Of a stretch of DNA of 64,000 nt, positions 25,883 to 35,327 are shown in pieces; position 1 is the stretch's first letter; each line of letters starts with the position of its first letter. Below the pieces are notes generated by a model. It saw only the letters and a program-made list of their open reading frames with translations. It was not told the origin of the DNA and made no database searches. The stretch is from NCBI RefSeq assembly GCF_014695385.1, contig NZ_JACJOD010000023.1:1-64000 (forward strand), in the 5' to 3' direction. The DNA comes from Trichocoleus sp. FACHB-46. GTDB taxonomy: Bacteria > Cyanobacteriota > Cyanobacteriia > FACHB-46. Made by a program: the position numbers and the translations under genes.

Positions 25883-27064
25883 TTGAAAGTGGAAATAGCA
25901 CTAAATCTTACATCTAACCAAGAGTCTAATGCTTTTCTGAGAGCATTGTGGGCAGAGTTTCGTTACTCTTTTGGTAAGTGTGCATGGCAGTATTCTCCTT
26001 ATAAGGATGGAAAAAAGAATCGTATATACTTTGGCTACGTCGATCTTGGGCTCAATGGAGCTATTGGAATATCGATTTCATATAAACGAAAAAATATTAT
26101 CAAAAAAATATTTCTTGAGCAAAATTTCAACAGAATTCCTCCAGAAATTGAGGCAAAGCTATCAAACGCAATTGACAAGGCTATTTCAGAAAGTAGAAGT
26201 CCAAGAATCTACTATGTTCAGACTGACTTCGAATCAACTCCTATGGCAATAGGGAACTACTCAGGCTCTCATTTCAGGCTCTATGCAATAGATGAGAAAA
26301 CAAACCGTATCATATATGAGGTAAAAGGCTTTGATGCGATAGATGCTTTGACTGAAGCTCAAAAAATTATTCCAAAAATTTTTGATTTTTTATCCGTATG
26401 TACGAATTCTGTATTCACTTCTACAAGTACAGAAATATTCAAAAATCAACTTAATTCAGATATTCATGAGGTTTTCTTTGAAGATTTTGACTGGATAGAT
26501 GATTATCCCAGAATTGAGAAAAATTTGGCACTCTGGGAGATTCAAAGGGATTTTTTGGATAAGATTTTGGTAAATGATATTGAGCTGAACCATCCATTTC
26601 TAAGGTCTAGCAGCCATTTTCACTCTGCCCAGAAACTTTGGCTTACAAGCTCTTCTCTTGTCGAAAATACAATAGAACTTTCTAGTGTCCTGTACGTATC
26701 AGCTCTTGAAGTTGCTACAGAACTATATCCATTAGAAAATTCAACGTGCAAAGAGTGTGGTCAAAAGAAATATTCAATAAGGCAAAGGGTTAAGGAACTA
26801 ACTCGAACGCATTTGAATGAATATATTGAAAGGTTCATTGATAATTATTATTCAGCAAGGTCAAAATACTTACATGTCGGTGTGTTGTCTTCAGATTCAA
26901 GCTATATAGGGGCTTCTATACCTCAACTCGATCCTGCATCTGATAGTGGCTGTCGGATACAGACTTCTATATTGCCGATAAATCTGAAAGAGTATGTGAG
27001 TTATATTTTACGCAGCATTTTCATGCAAAAAATGACAACTGATGATAGATCGTTGCCTAAGTAA
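25883..27064 (+). CDS. Unrecognised protein with HEPN-like C-terminal segment
   Basis: A 393-residue protein I cannot assign. The N-terminal two thirds are mixed alpha/beta with no known motif. The C-terminal third is alpha-helical. It has a helix with SALEVATELYPLE, a CxxC pair (TCKECGQKK), then helices ending in YYSARSKYLHVG. R-SKYL-H fits the R-X4-6-H motif of HEPN RNase-fold proteins, common in toxins and phage-defence proteins. The gene is A/T-rich with AGA/ATA codons and has no HIP1 octamer, unlike the flanking core genes, which suggests transfer. It starts at TTG (25883) or GTG (25889); no clear ribosome-binding site is seen. Confidence 0.6.
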   Translation: MKVEIALNLTSNQESNAFLRALWAEFRYSFGKCAWQYSPYKDGKKNRIYFGYVDLGLNGAIGISISYKRKNIIKKIFLEQNFNRIPPEIEAKLSNAIDKAISESRSPRIYYVQTDFESTPMAIGNYSGSHFRLYAIDEKTNRIIYEVKGFDAIDALTEAQKIIPKIFDFLSVCTNSVFTSTSTEIFKNQLNSDIHEVFFEDFDWIDDYPRIEKNLALWEIQRDFLDKILVNDIELNHPFLRSSSHFHSAQKLWLTSSSLVENTIELSSVLYVSALEVATELYPLENSTCKECGQKKYSIRQRVKELTRTHLNEYIERFIDNYYSARSKYLHVGVLSSDSSYIGASIPQLDPASDSGCRIQTSILPINLKEYVSYILRSIFMQKMTTDDRSLPK

Positions 27065-27608
27065 ACACAATGAGCTATGAACAGCTAACAACTCGGGTGC
27101 AGCGGATTGACCGAAGCCGTTTGGGTGGAATGCAAAAATTCTGGTAACTGCTGGCCCGAACCGTTATACTGCAAGCTCTCGGTGGGGACTTAATCGGAAT
27201 TCAATTGATGGGATGCGATCGCTAGGTTGCGGGGTTGTAGAGGGCGATCGCAGTAGTTTTTGATGAATTGTCATAGGTGCGATCGCTAGGTTGTGGGCTA
27301 GTCAAAAGCGATCGCATAACTCCACCGTTATGCCATCAAACTCGCTGCTGAGCGTAGTATTGCTGCTCGTAGTCATGTATGGAGATGCATATAAATGCAG
27401 ACATAGTTCTATCCAAAGGAGTATGTAGAACGTAGGTTAAATATTCTATACAAAGAAGGGCGTAAAGAAAATTCATTAAATTAGCCAGCCTAACTACATA
27501 GTTAGGGTTTCAGTCCAAATAAATAGTTGGTTTGTCTGGAGCATCTACGTCAATCTTGCGTTGAGAGATGTCTGAAGTTGTCTAACTAAACTTTGGAGCT
27601 TTGAAACA
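27065..27608. other. 540-bp spacer with HIP1-containing direct repeats
   Basis: TGCGATCGCTAGGTTG occurs twice, at 27214-27229 and 27278-27293, separated by other HIP1 copies. A 25-codon frame right after the HEPN-like gene (from 27070) has no recognisable feature. Otherwise nothing is visible. Confidence 0.5.
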
Positions 27609-28520
27609 ATGAGCAGGTTTCAGCATTTTTTGATTACACGAATCAATATAGATTGGAATATCTCCAAACCGCGATCGCAGCAAGAGCGGAATAACATAGA
27701 TTTCTTAAAATACAGATTAGATATTTTTGAGAAAACTTGCTATCCATCTGTTAAGGCACAAACAGAAAAAAAGTTTACTTGGCTAATACTTCTGGACGCT
27801 GAATTGCCAAGCATGTTCAGAGAACGAATTCAAAGTTATCGTTCTCACTCTAATATTGAAATTCTGCCTGTTTATATCAGCAGCAAAGAAAATTGTTTAA
27901 GTGAGTTGAAAGCAGCGATCTCTGAAAAAATTTCAAAAGCAACTACACACATTATCACTACTAACCTGGATAGTGACGATGCTGTATCCCGAAAATTTAT
28001 TTCCACTATACAAAATCAGTTTCGGGAGCAAGATTCTGAGTTTATTAATTTCCCCTTTGGCTATTTATATCAATTAAAAGAGCAAAAGGCTTTTCTGCGA
28101 GAGTGGCTAACTGCACCATGCTACACCTTGATTGAGGATCGTAAGAATTTTGAAACTGTCTTGAAGTATGGTCATGATCAAATCTCAAACTATAAGGTTT
28201 GTCATGTGTTTACTACTCCTATGTGGTTAATGACCGCTCACAATATGAATGTGAGGACAAAGTTTGATGTTGCTGCTGCATGGCAACCCACCAATAGAGT
28301 CAGTGAAGAGTTTTGCATAAATCTTGAGTTGCCGAAGAAAAGATTGTTGGAAGGTTCTAAAGAATTTTTCACAGAATCTTTGAATGTAGTTTTGTCGAGG
28401 CGAAGTTGGGATACTCCAAAAGTTAAATTCAGAAAAATAGTAAATATTTTTTCCCCATTTCTGATCCGTTTGGCTAGAAGAGCCCAATACTCGCAAAAAA
28501 ATCAAAGTCTTTCATCGTAA
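27609..28520 (+). CDS. Putative rhamnosyltransferase-family glycosyltransferase
   Basis: A 303-residue protein resembling the putative rhamnosyl-transferase family (GT-A-like). Motifs are FEKTCYPSVKAQTEKKFTWLILLD (read as YPSVKAQTEKKFTWLI), a nucleotide-sugar and metal-binding NLDSDDAVS at about 120-128 standing in for DxD, and FINFPFGYLY. No membrane helix. It probably adds a sugar to a surface polysaccharide, but donor and acceptor are unknown. It is A/T-rich like the HEPN-like gene before it. No other glycan genes are adjacent, so it appears to be an isolated acquired gene. Confidence 0.75.
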   Translation: MSRFQHFLITRINIDWNISKPRSQQERNNIDFLKYRLDIFEKTCYPSVKAQTEKKFTWLILLDAELPSMFRERIQSYRSHSNIEILPVYISSKENCLSELKAAISEKISKATTHIITTNLDSDDAVSRKFISTIQNQFREQDSEFINFPFGYLYQLKEQKAFLREWLTAPCYTLIEDRKNFETVLKYGHDQISNYKVCHVFTTPMWLMTAHNMNVRTKFDVAAAWQPTNRVSEEFCINLELPKKRLLEGSKEFFTESLNVVLSRRSWDTPKVKFRKIVNIFSPFLIRLARRAQYSQKNQSLSS

Positions 28521-28703
28521 GGTGCTTTTATTCAATCCGAGTCTATATCGTGAGTTCTAGGCTTGGTTATTGTTTTGGCTCTTGTGAAGGCGATCGCAAA
28601 GCCATAGAGCAATCTACAGGAATTGTTTGAGGAGAACTATGATTAGGGGTGATCGCCAAGTTGTGGAAGGCGATCGCTAACAAAACTGCCAACAGGTGAA
28701 TCA

Positions 28704-29315
28704 GTGTTAAATGTAGGCTTTGATGCGGGTTGCAGTTTAACTCCTGCTCTAGAGGAACAATCATCTTTGGCGTTGGGCCTAACTCCAGCAACTGACCAGC
28801 GTTGGGGTAAAGGAGCACAAGTGTGCTTTAGTACTGCGTCCTGCTCGTTGGGGTTACTGCTGGTTGCGGCCACGCCAAAAGGTCTGTGTTCCGTTGCGCT
28901 GGGTGACTCACAGGAGAAGCTGGTAGCTGCCTTACGCCAAGATTTTCCTGCGGCTAACATTCATTCAGATGATTCACATCTGCAAGCTTGGAGTGCATCC
29001 CTTCTGAGACACTTAGCAGGGCAGGAACCGCGCCTAGATTTACCTTTGGATATCCCAGCCACAGCGTTTCAGTGGCGCGTTTGGCAGATTCTGCGTTCCA
29101 TTAACTACGGTGACACTCGCTCCTACTCACAAGTGGCCGAAATGATGGGGCAACCACAAGCAGTGCGGGCAGTGGCGCGGGCTTGTGCAACTAATCCGGT
29201 AGCGCTAGTAGTGCCATGCCATCGAGTGGTGCGAAGTGATGGTTCGCTGGGTGGTTTTCGTTGGGGCTTAGAACGTAAACAGGCGTTGCTGGCTCAAGAA
29301 CGTCAGTATTTGTAG
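28704..29315 (+). CDS. Methylated-DNA-[protein]-cysteine S-methyltransferase (Ogt/Ada C-terminal type)
   Basis: A suicide repair enzyme that removes methyl groups from O6-methylguanine. The active-site motif VVPCHRVVRSDGSLGGFRWG lies at about 171-190, with the accepting Cys in PCHR. The helix-turn-helix preceding it (YSQVAEMMGQPQAVRAVARA) is the DNA-binding wing. The protein is 203 residues from a GTG. The first 35 residues are not typical and may be the remnant of the Ada regulatory half or a misplaced start. No Ada-type N-terminal cysteine domain is present. Confidence 0.88.
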   Translation: MLNVGFDAGCSLTPALEEQSSLALGLTPATDQRWGKGAQVCFSTASCSLGLLLVAATPKGLCSVALGDSQEKLVAALRQDFPAANIHSDDSHLQAWSASLLRHLAGQEPRLDLPLDIPATAFQWRVWQILRSINYGDTRSYSQVAEMMGQPQAVRAVARACATNPVALVVPCHRVVRSDGSLGGFRWGLERKQALLAQERQYL

Positions 29316-29426
29316 CGCTCAGAATTTTCTTAGTTGTCACTGCTGGAGTGAGTCATCCACAGGATCTTTTGAGGCTCACTATAATAGGGGCGATCGCACT
29401 CAAGGCTGGTCGTAGCCAATAAAATT

Positions 29427-30293
29427 TTGAAAAGCTCCTATTTACAAATCTGGCAATCACTGGTGCTAGGGGTTATCGTTTCCGTTTTAGTCTTGGTCAG
29501 TTTCAATTCTTTTATTGTCATCAATCCTGGTGAAGCAGGAGTACTGAGCATTTTGGGTAAGGCCAAAGATGGGGTACTCGAAGAAGGATTGCACTTCAAA
29601 CCGCCGCTGGTTTCCCAAGTGGCGATCTACGATTTGACTGTGCAGAAATTTGAAGTGCCTGCCCAAAGCTCCACTCGAGATCTGCAAGACTTATCGGCCC
29701 GCTTTGCCATCAACTTTCGGATTGATCCAGCCGAAGTAGTAGAGATTCGGCGTAAGCAAGGCACCTTGGCAAACATTGTCTCCAAAATCATTGCGCCGCA
29801 AACTCAAGAATCCTTCAAGATTGCGGCAGCGAGAAGAACAGTCGAAGAAGCTATTACCAAGCGCAATGACCTCAAAGAAGACTTCGACACAGCCCTGGGT
29901 CAGCGATTGGAAAAGTACGGCATTTTGGTGATCGATACGAGCGTAGTAGATCTTACCTTCTCGCCAGAGTTTGCCAGAGCCGTAGAGGAAAAGCAGATCG
30001 CGGAGCAACGGGCACAGCGAGCCGTATATGTGGCGCAAGAAGCCGAGCAAGAAGCCCAAGCAGACATTAACCGAGCGCGAGGCAGAGCGGAAGCCCAACG
30101 CCTACTAGCCGAAACCCTCAAAGCCGAGGGAGGCCAACTCGTGCTTCAAAAAGAAGCGATCGAAGCTTGGCGACAGGGTGGCTCTCAAATGCCTGAAGTG
30201 TTAGTCATGGGTGACAAGGGAAATAACGTCCCTTTCTTGTTCAACCTAGGTAATTTACAGCAAGCACCCAAACTTAGATCGGAAGGCACTTAG
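29427..30293 (+). CDS. SPFH/prohibitin-family membrane protein
   Basis: An SPFH-domain protein of the prohibitin/HflK-C group, which forms large membrane rings linked to FtsH protease control. A single N-terminal helix (about 10-30) anchors it. The SPFH domain follows (about 30-190, INPGEAGVLSILGKA at its start). A Glu/Ala/Arg-rich coiled coil runs through about 190-245 (EEKQIAEQRAQRAVYVAQEA). 288 residues from a TTG start. It overlaps the convergent sensor kinase gene by 4 bp. Confidence 0.88.
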   Translation: MKSSYLQIWQSLVLGVIVSVLVLVSFNSFIVINPGEAGVLSILGKAKDGVLEEGLHFKPPLVSQVAIYDLTVQKFEVPAQSSTRDLQDLSARFAINFRIDPAEVVEIRRKQGTLANIVSKIIAPQTQESFKIAAARRTVEEAITKRNDLKEDFDTALGQRLEKYGILVIDTSVVDLTFSPEFARAVEEKQIAEQRAQRAVYVAQEAEQEAQADINRARGRAEAQRLLAETLKAEGGQLVLQKEAIEAWRQGGSQMPEVLVMGDKGNNVPFLFNLGNLQQAPKLRSEGT

Positions 30294-32896
30294 CGCCTAA
30301 AAATGGTCTGTAGCGTGTTCGTCAGTTCCTCGTGCGTGTAAGGCTGATTGAGCACGGCCTTAATATTGCTTCTTAGCTCAGTACTGACGAGATCAGGGAG
30401 TGGCTTGTCAGTACTGACAACAACCCAAACCTGCGAGTTGATTTTGTGCAATGCCTGAATCACGGTGGGGCCATCAAGTTCTGGAACGGCCATGTCGATC
30501 ACCACTAAGCAAACCTCAGACCAGTGATGAGCGTAAAGGGCGATCGCTTCTATGCCATCACCTGCCGTTAAAACCTGATAACCACAACTCTCTAGCAGCG
30601 TTTTGCTCAGCTCACGAGTATCCGAATTGCCCTCGACAATTAGAATTAAGCTACTTTCGGTGCTGAGCAAGGGTGAATTATTGCCGGGGGTAGGACGAGG
30701 AATGCCAGGCAAATACACCTTGAATTGTGACCCTTTACCGACAGCACTGGATACATCTACGGCTCCTCCATGCCCTTTGATAATGCCTACTACCGTTGAT
30801 AACCCTAAGCCTGTGCCTTGACCAAAGGCTTTGGTGGTGAAGAAGGGGTCAAAAATACGGTGGAGGTTTTCTCCAGAAATCCCTAGCCCCGTATCAGCCA
30901 CCGTAACCACCACATAGGGACCAGGCTTAGAGACTGGGTGTGCCCAAATATTACTCGGATCAATCCAGAGGTTGTCTGCAACTAGGCGAAGAATCCCACC
31001 GTTAGGCATGGCATCTTGAGCGTTATCACAGAGACAGATTAGGGCTTGATGCAGTTGCTCAGTGTCTCCCGTAATCAGCCAAAGGTCTGTAACCGCTAGG
31101 TTAGTCCGAATTAGGATATTCCGGGGAAACTGTTGTTTAAGAGTTTGCTCAACCCCTGAAATTAATTGGTTCACGTCAATGGTTCGCTTTTCGCCCTCAA
31201 TTCCCCGGACGAAATCCAGTACCTGTTGCAGCAAACTAGCACTCCGTTTGGCATTCTTCTCTAACATCACCAGGAGTTGTTGGCTCTGTTCATCTTGCAG
31301 CTTTTGAGAGAGCAGTTGGACTGCCATCAAAATGGGTGCGAGCGCATTGTTGAGATCATGGGCCAGTCCCTTAGTCACGGTGCTGATGCCCTCGAAGCGC
31401 TGAGTCCGTAAGCGTTGATTCTCTGCTTGTTTTCTCTGCGTGATGTCAGTATTGACGATCAAGATTGATTTAGGGATCTGGTTTTGCCGAATTAGAGACC
31501 AACGACTCTCAACCGTCACCTGCCTGCCGTCTTTTGTGCGTTGACACAACTCACCTTGCCACTCTCCCTGTTGATTCACCGCTTTTTGAGCAGATTGGAG
31601 GCTTGGACCCAGTTCGTCAAATAGCAATTCATCCAGGTAATGTCCGATCGCTTCATTGGCTGCCCAACCAAACAAGCGAGTTGCACCACTGTTCCAAAAG
31701 AGAATGCGGTTTTCTAGATCTAAAACCAGAATGGCATCCTGGGAATGGTTAAAGAGCAACGCATGTTCGCGAATTTGTTCTTCCGTTTGCTCGCGCTCGG
31801 TAATGTCTGTTTGGAGGCCAACAAAGTAAAGTAGCTCACCGCCCTTGGTACACACTGGAGAAATTCTGAGTTGATTCCAGAAAGGCTGGCCATCTTTGCG
31901 GTAGTTCAGGATTGTGGTTTGGATCTCTCGGCGTTGTGCGATCGCCTGACGAATCTGAGCGACTGTGTGGGGGTCAGTAGCTTCGCCTTGCAAAAAGCGG
32001 CAGTTACGACCCAAAGCTTCTGTGGCAGAGTAGCCCGTAATTCGAGAGAAAGCAGGATTGGTGTAAATAATTGGATTATCGCTCTGGTTAGGATCGCTCA
32101 ATAAGATGCCATCCGAGGCAGAGTTGATCGCCTGAGCAAAGTTGACATTGGCGATCGCCATTGCCGCCTCTCTATCCGCTTCCGCCGCGTTGGTTGCTTG
32201 GGGTTGCATCCAGCCCGCCCCGCCTAACAACTCCTGCTGAACTCTTAGCCAATAAGTATTGAAAAAATCTGCTAGCCGAGGCTCTTGCTCAACCAAAGTC
32301 GCAAAATTTTCTTGAAAGCGTCTGTCAGCTTCATAGGTGACATCCGGGTGAGCTTTCATCCATTCATGGCTAGTCTTAATGTAAGCGATGAAGGTGACAA
32401 GATAGTGATAATTCTCATTGCCTAAAAGCTGGCGCAGCTCTCGACGGCAATCTTCGGCACGGTCTGCTTGTAACGCGATAAAGATGGCACAGCACAAAAG
32501 ACTTTCACTTAGAGTTGAACTCAACTCTGAGAAAAGCTGCGCTACGTTTGCTTGTGCCGCTAGCCGATCTAGATGGCGATCGATCTCTTGTTGGTTGGGA
32601 GGCGCTAATTCAAGAAAAGCTAGAATTTCTGGCGCTTGCATACCCAGTGCATAAAGTGAGCAACTGTGGCAGATGAGGCAATAGGGAACTGGACAGAAGC
32701 GGGAAAGATAACCTGAAAGTTTTTCCTTAAATAATGCGGGCAAGGGATTTTCAAGATAGGCTGCTAGAGTTTGCTGCCAAAGGTTTTCTAAGATTGCTGG
32801 AGTTGCTAACGCAGGTGAGAAAAAAGGTGGAACAAATCCAAACTTCTCCTCAATTTCTGTAGAAATTTCTGTACTAGTGCGCATGAATGAGATCAA
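30290..32896 (-). CDS. Hybrid sensor histidine kinase: AhpD-like, LOV, PAS, kinase, degenerate receiver
   Basis: An 868-residue cytosolic sensor. Residues 1-230 resemble the AhpD/CMD fold, with Cys73-x-x-Cys76 and Cys79. A LOV domain follows (about 250-368) with canonical GRNCRFLQG (296-304; Cys299 is the expected flavin adduct site), NYRKDGQPFWN and the C-terminal Gln in FVGLQTD, so FMN-based blue-light sensing is likely. Then come a second PAS (about 373-488), a dimerisation helix with phospho-acceptor His513 in AHDLNNALAP, HATPase_c to about 735, and a receiver. The receiver keeps Asp801 but lacks one acidic-pocket residue (VEGN) and the conserved Lys (LNQPY), so its phosphorylation is doubtful. 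Confidence 0.9.
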   Translation of the reverse strand: MISFMRTSTEISTEIEEKFGFVPPFFSPALATPAILENLWQQTLAAYLENPLPALFKEKLSGYLSRFCPVPYCLICHSCSLYALGMQAPEILAFLELAPPNQQEIDRHLDRLAAQANVAQLFSELSSTLSESLLCCAIFIALQADRAEDCRRELRQLLGNENYHYLVTFIAYIKTSHEWMKAHPDVTYEADRRFQENFATLVEQEPRLADFFNTYWLRVQQELLGGAGWMQPQATNAAEADREAAMAIANVNFAQAINSASDGILLSDPNQSDNPIIYTNPAFSRITGYSATEALGRNCRFLQGEATDPHTVAQIRQAIAQRREIQTTILNYRKDGQPFWNQLRISPVCTKGGELLYFVGLQTDITEREQTEEQIREHALLFNHSQDAILVLDLENRILFWNSGATRLFGWAANEAIGHYLDELLFDELGPSLQSAQKAVNQQGEWQGELCQRTKDGRQVTVESRWSLIRQNQIPKSILIVNTDITQRKQAENQRLRTQRFEGISTVTKGLAHDLNNALAPILMAVQLLSQKLQDEQSQQLLVMLEKNAKRSASLLQQVLDFVRGIEGEKRTIDVNQLISGVEQTLKQQFPRNILIRTNLAVTDLWLITGDTEQLHQALICLCDNAQDAMPNGGILRLVADNLWIDPSNIWAHPVSKPGPYVVVTVADTGLGISGENLHRIFDPFFTTKAFGQGTGLGLSTVVGIIKGHGGAVDVSSAVGKGSQFKVYLPGIPRPTPGNNSPLLSTESSLILIVEGNSDTRELSKTLLESCGYQVLTAGDGIEAIALYAHHWSEVCLVVIDMAVPELDGPTVIQALHKINSQVWVVVSTDKPLPDLVSTELRSNIKAVLNQPYTHEELTNTLQTIFRR

Positions 32897-33057
32897 GTTT
32901 AATGAAATAAGTTTTAAAATTAGCTAAACGAATATTTAGGTAGGCTCAAACATCTAACCTGCCGTTCAGGTCGGTTCTAAATCAGGATAACGAATACCTA
33001 AACAACTTGTACCAGTAAACAGTCCTGAGAAAAGGTGCCCCTGTATGTTTAGCTTGT

Positions 33058-35034
33058 TTAGCGCCCTAACTTTTGTCGCATTTTCTGCCGTACTTGAATG
33101 GCGTCTGGATAATCTGGCTTGATTTGGATGGCTTTATCAATCGAGGTCACCGCTTCATCAAAGCGCTGCAAGCTCCAAAGCGCTACACCGCGATTATTCC
33201 AAGCTTCAGCTAAGTCAGGTTTCAATGTGGTGGCTTGGTCATAGGCTGCAACTGCTTCATCAGGCCGATCTAGGAGCAGTAGTGCCGATCCTTTGTTGCT
33301 CCAAGCTTCTGCAAAGTTGGGTTTCAGGGCGATCGCTTGGTCATAGAGGGCGATCGCTTCCGAATGGCGCTTGAGCTGATCTAAAGCATAACCCTTACTC
33401 CACAAAGCTTCTGGAGATTTAGGATTACTTGCTAGCGCTTTGTCACAAGCAGTAATGGCTTCTCCGGGCCGCTGCAATTGGTTCAAGCTGTAGCAACGAC
33501 CCCATTGGGCAGCGGCGTTGGTTGGGTCTTGGGCGATCGCTTGGTCGTAAAGAGCCAAAGCTTTCTCTGGCTGATTGACGCTGCGCAAACCATCCGCTTG
33601 TGCCAAGAGCGGGGCGATCGGAGGTTGAGCGGGGGCGGCACTGGGAGCGGTGGGAATCGGTGCCGCAGCAGGGGTTGGGGATGCGGTTTGAGGAGCGGTG
33701 GCTTGAGCAGAGGGGGCTGGAGTCGCAGCAGGAGTGGGATTGGCGGAGGGAGAGGAAGCAGGTTGGGCAGTGGTGGCTGAAGTAGAGGCGGTCTGTGTAG
33801 CAGGCTTAGCGGTAAATAAAGCTTTGGCAACCAAGAAAGTCGCAGTGATCGCCACTAAAACTGCCAAAATCGCTTTAGGCTTCACGCTTTGGCTCTGGGT
33901 GGCACTCGGTAAAACAGCCGTAGGTATGGAACTTCTAGCCGAGGGAGAAGGTTGTGTCTCTGGGAGTGCTGTAGTCGAAGGTAGCGGATTACTCGCAGCA
34001 TGAACAGGCTGATTCGCAGGCGGACCTGCTACAGCCAGGGTAGGAGCGGTGACTGTAGGGGGTGTCGATTGAGCTGGGATGGCAATTGTATCTACATCTG
34101 TATTTACATCTGCTGTATTTTCAGCGATCGGGTTAGGGGGGACAGAGACAGCGATCGCGGCTAATAATTCAGCAGGTAAAGCTTGTAACGCGGCCAAGGC
34201 ATCACTTGCAGTCGTGTAGCGGGCCCGGAAATCGTATCGCACCATGCGATCGAGAAGGTCTGCTAACTCAGGAGTCGCATGAGTAGCACGGTCACGCCAT
34301 TGGATTTCTCCAGTTTTAACGTCTTCACTGAGATGTCGAGGATGAACCCCTGTGAGCGCTTGAATGCCGATCATCCCGACTGCATAAAGGTCGCTACTGA
34401 AGCGAGGGTTGCCGCCCAGTTGCTCGTTGGGCATGTAGCCCTGAGTGCCAATCGAAATGGTGAGATTCGTATGTCCAGACTTCGCAGTGACAATTTGGGT
34501 ACTCACCTGTTTCACGGCACCAAAATCAATCAGCACGATTTTGCCATCCTGACGGCGACGCATCAGATTAGGTGGCTTAATGTCGCGGTGAATCACATGC
34601 TGCTCATGCACAAAGGCAAGCGCGTGCAAAATATCTTGCAACAATGCCAAGACTCGCGCTTCGGGCCAAGGCTGTCCAGCAATTAGCTCCTCGGAAAGGG
34701 ATGCCCCATCAATAAACTCTTGCACCAGATAGAACTCTTGGTCTTCCTCGAAGTGAGCCATGAGCCGAGGAATTTGGTCATGACTACCGAGCTGGTAGAG
34801 CACTTTGGCCTCGGTATCAAATAAGCGCCTGGCAGTTTGCAGGCTGCTGGCATCGGTGACTTGAGGTTTCAATTGCTTGACCACGCAGCAAGGATGGTCG
34901 GGCAAATGCATATCTTCTGCCAGAAACGTCTGCCCAAAACCTCCCGCTCCCAGCTTGCTCAGGACTTTATAACGTCCGCCGAGGGGTTTGTCAGGGTTCG
35001 GTGATTGCAGTAACCGTAAAAGATTTAAGCCCAT
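33058..35034 (-). CDS. Ser/Thr protein kinase with transmembrane segment and TPR repeats
   Basis: A 658-residue eukaryotic-type kinase. The kinase domain (about 20-290) has the Gly loop GAGGFGQTF, the ATP lysine in CCVVKQLK, the catalytic HRDIKPPN, and DFG as IDFGAVKQ. A Pro/Ala/Thr-rich linker surrounds one membrane helix (about 390-410). The C-terminal half (about 480-650) consists of five TPR units with ALYDQAIAQDP-type repeats, probably outside the cytosol or in the lumen. It is divergent from a gene for an FHA protein, which would read phosphothreonine, so the two probably form one pathway. Confidence 0.93.
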   Translation of the reverse strand: MGLNLLRLLQSPNPDKPLGGRYKVLSKLGAGGFGQTFLAEDMHLPDHPCCVVKQLKPQVTDASSLQTARRLFDTEAKVLYQLGSHDQIPRLMAHFEEDQEFYLVQEFIDGASLSEELIAGQPWPEARVLALLQDILHALAFVHEQHVIHRDIKPPNLMRRRQDGKIVLIDFGAVKQVSTQIVTAKSGHTNLTISIGTQGYMPNEQLGGNPRFSSDLYAVGMIGIQALTGVHPRHLSEDVKTGEIQWRDRATHATPELADLLDRMVRYDFRARYTTASDALAALQALPAELLAAIAVSVPPNPIAENTADVNTDVDTIAIPAQSTPPTVTAPTLAVAGPPANQPVHAASNPLPSTTALPETQPSPSARSSIPTAVLPSATQSQSVKPKAILAVLVAITATFLVAKALFTAKPATQTASTSATTAQPASSPSANPTPAATPAPSAQATAPQTASPTPAAAPIPTAPSAAPAQPPIAPLLAQADGLRSVNQPEKALALYDQAIAQDPTNAAAQWGRCYSLNQLQRPGEAITACDKALASNPKSPEALWSKGYALDQLKRHSEAIALYDQAIALKPNFAEAWSNKGSALLLLDRPDEAVAAYDQATTLKPDLAEAWNNRGVALWSLQRFDEAVTSIDKAIQIKPDYPDAIQVRQKMRQKLGR

Positions 35035-35123
35035 GCTATGCCCTGTGCCTCAAAGTCGTTGCTACTAACCTGCCGCTAGTAAATTGAAAGTTTTCTACGG
35101 AAAAAGTTTCAATCGAGTTACCC

Positions 35124-35300
35124 ATGCTTAGTTCACTGGGCAATGATCGCTTTCCAGTTCCAATGCGCATTTCAGGCTCGATGGTTTATCATACCGACGG
35201 TAATCAAGTAGTATTCCACCCGTTAGCTTTGTTGATTTGGGTTGTTTGCGGTGGGCTTTGCCTAGTCCAACAACCCCACAAATCCAAGGTGGTGAAGTAG
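35124..35300 (+). CDS. Possible 58-residue membrane protein
   Basis: An ATG frame of 58 codons in the spacer between the kinase and the FHA gene. The N-terminal half is polar (with MVYHTDGNQVVFHP) and a hydrophobic stretch (about 31-49) could span the membrane. No clear ribosome-binding site. It ends 27 bp before the FHA gene and would be in its transcript. It may be only leader sequence that happens to be open. Confidence 0.3.
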   Translation: MLSSLGNDRFPVPMRISGSMVYHTDGNQVVFHPLALLIWVVCGGLCLVQQPHKSKVVK

Positions 35301-35327
35301 TAGGAACTAGCTGCTAGAAGGCGTGCC

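Noticed and set aside
27065-27608. Short 25-codon frame after the HEPN-like gene
   Set aside because: Too short and without a ribosome-binding site or neighbour evidence.
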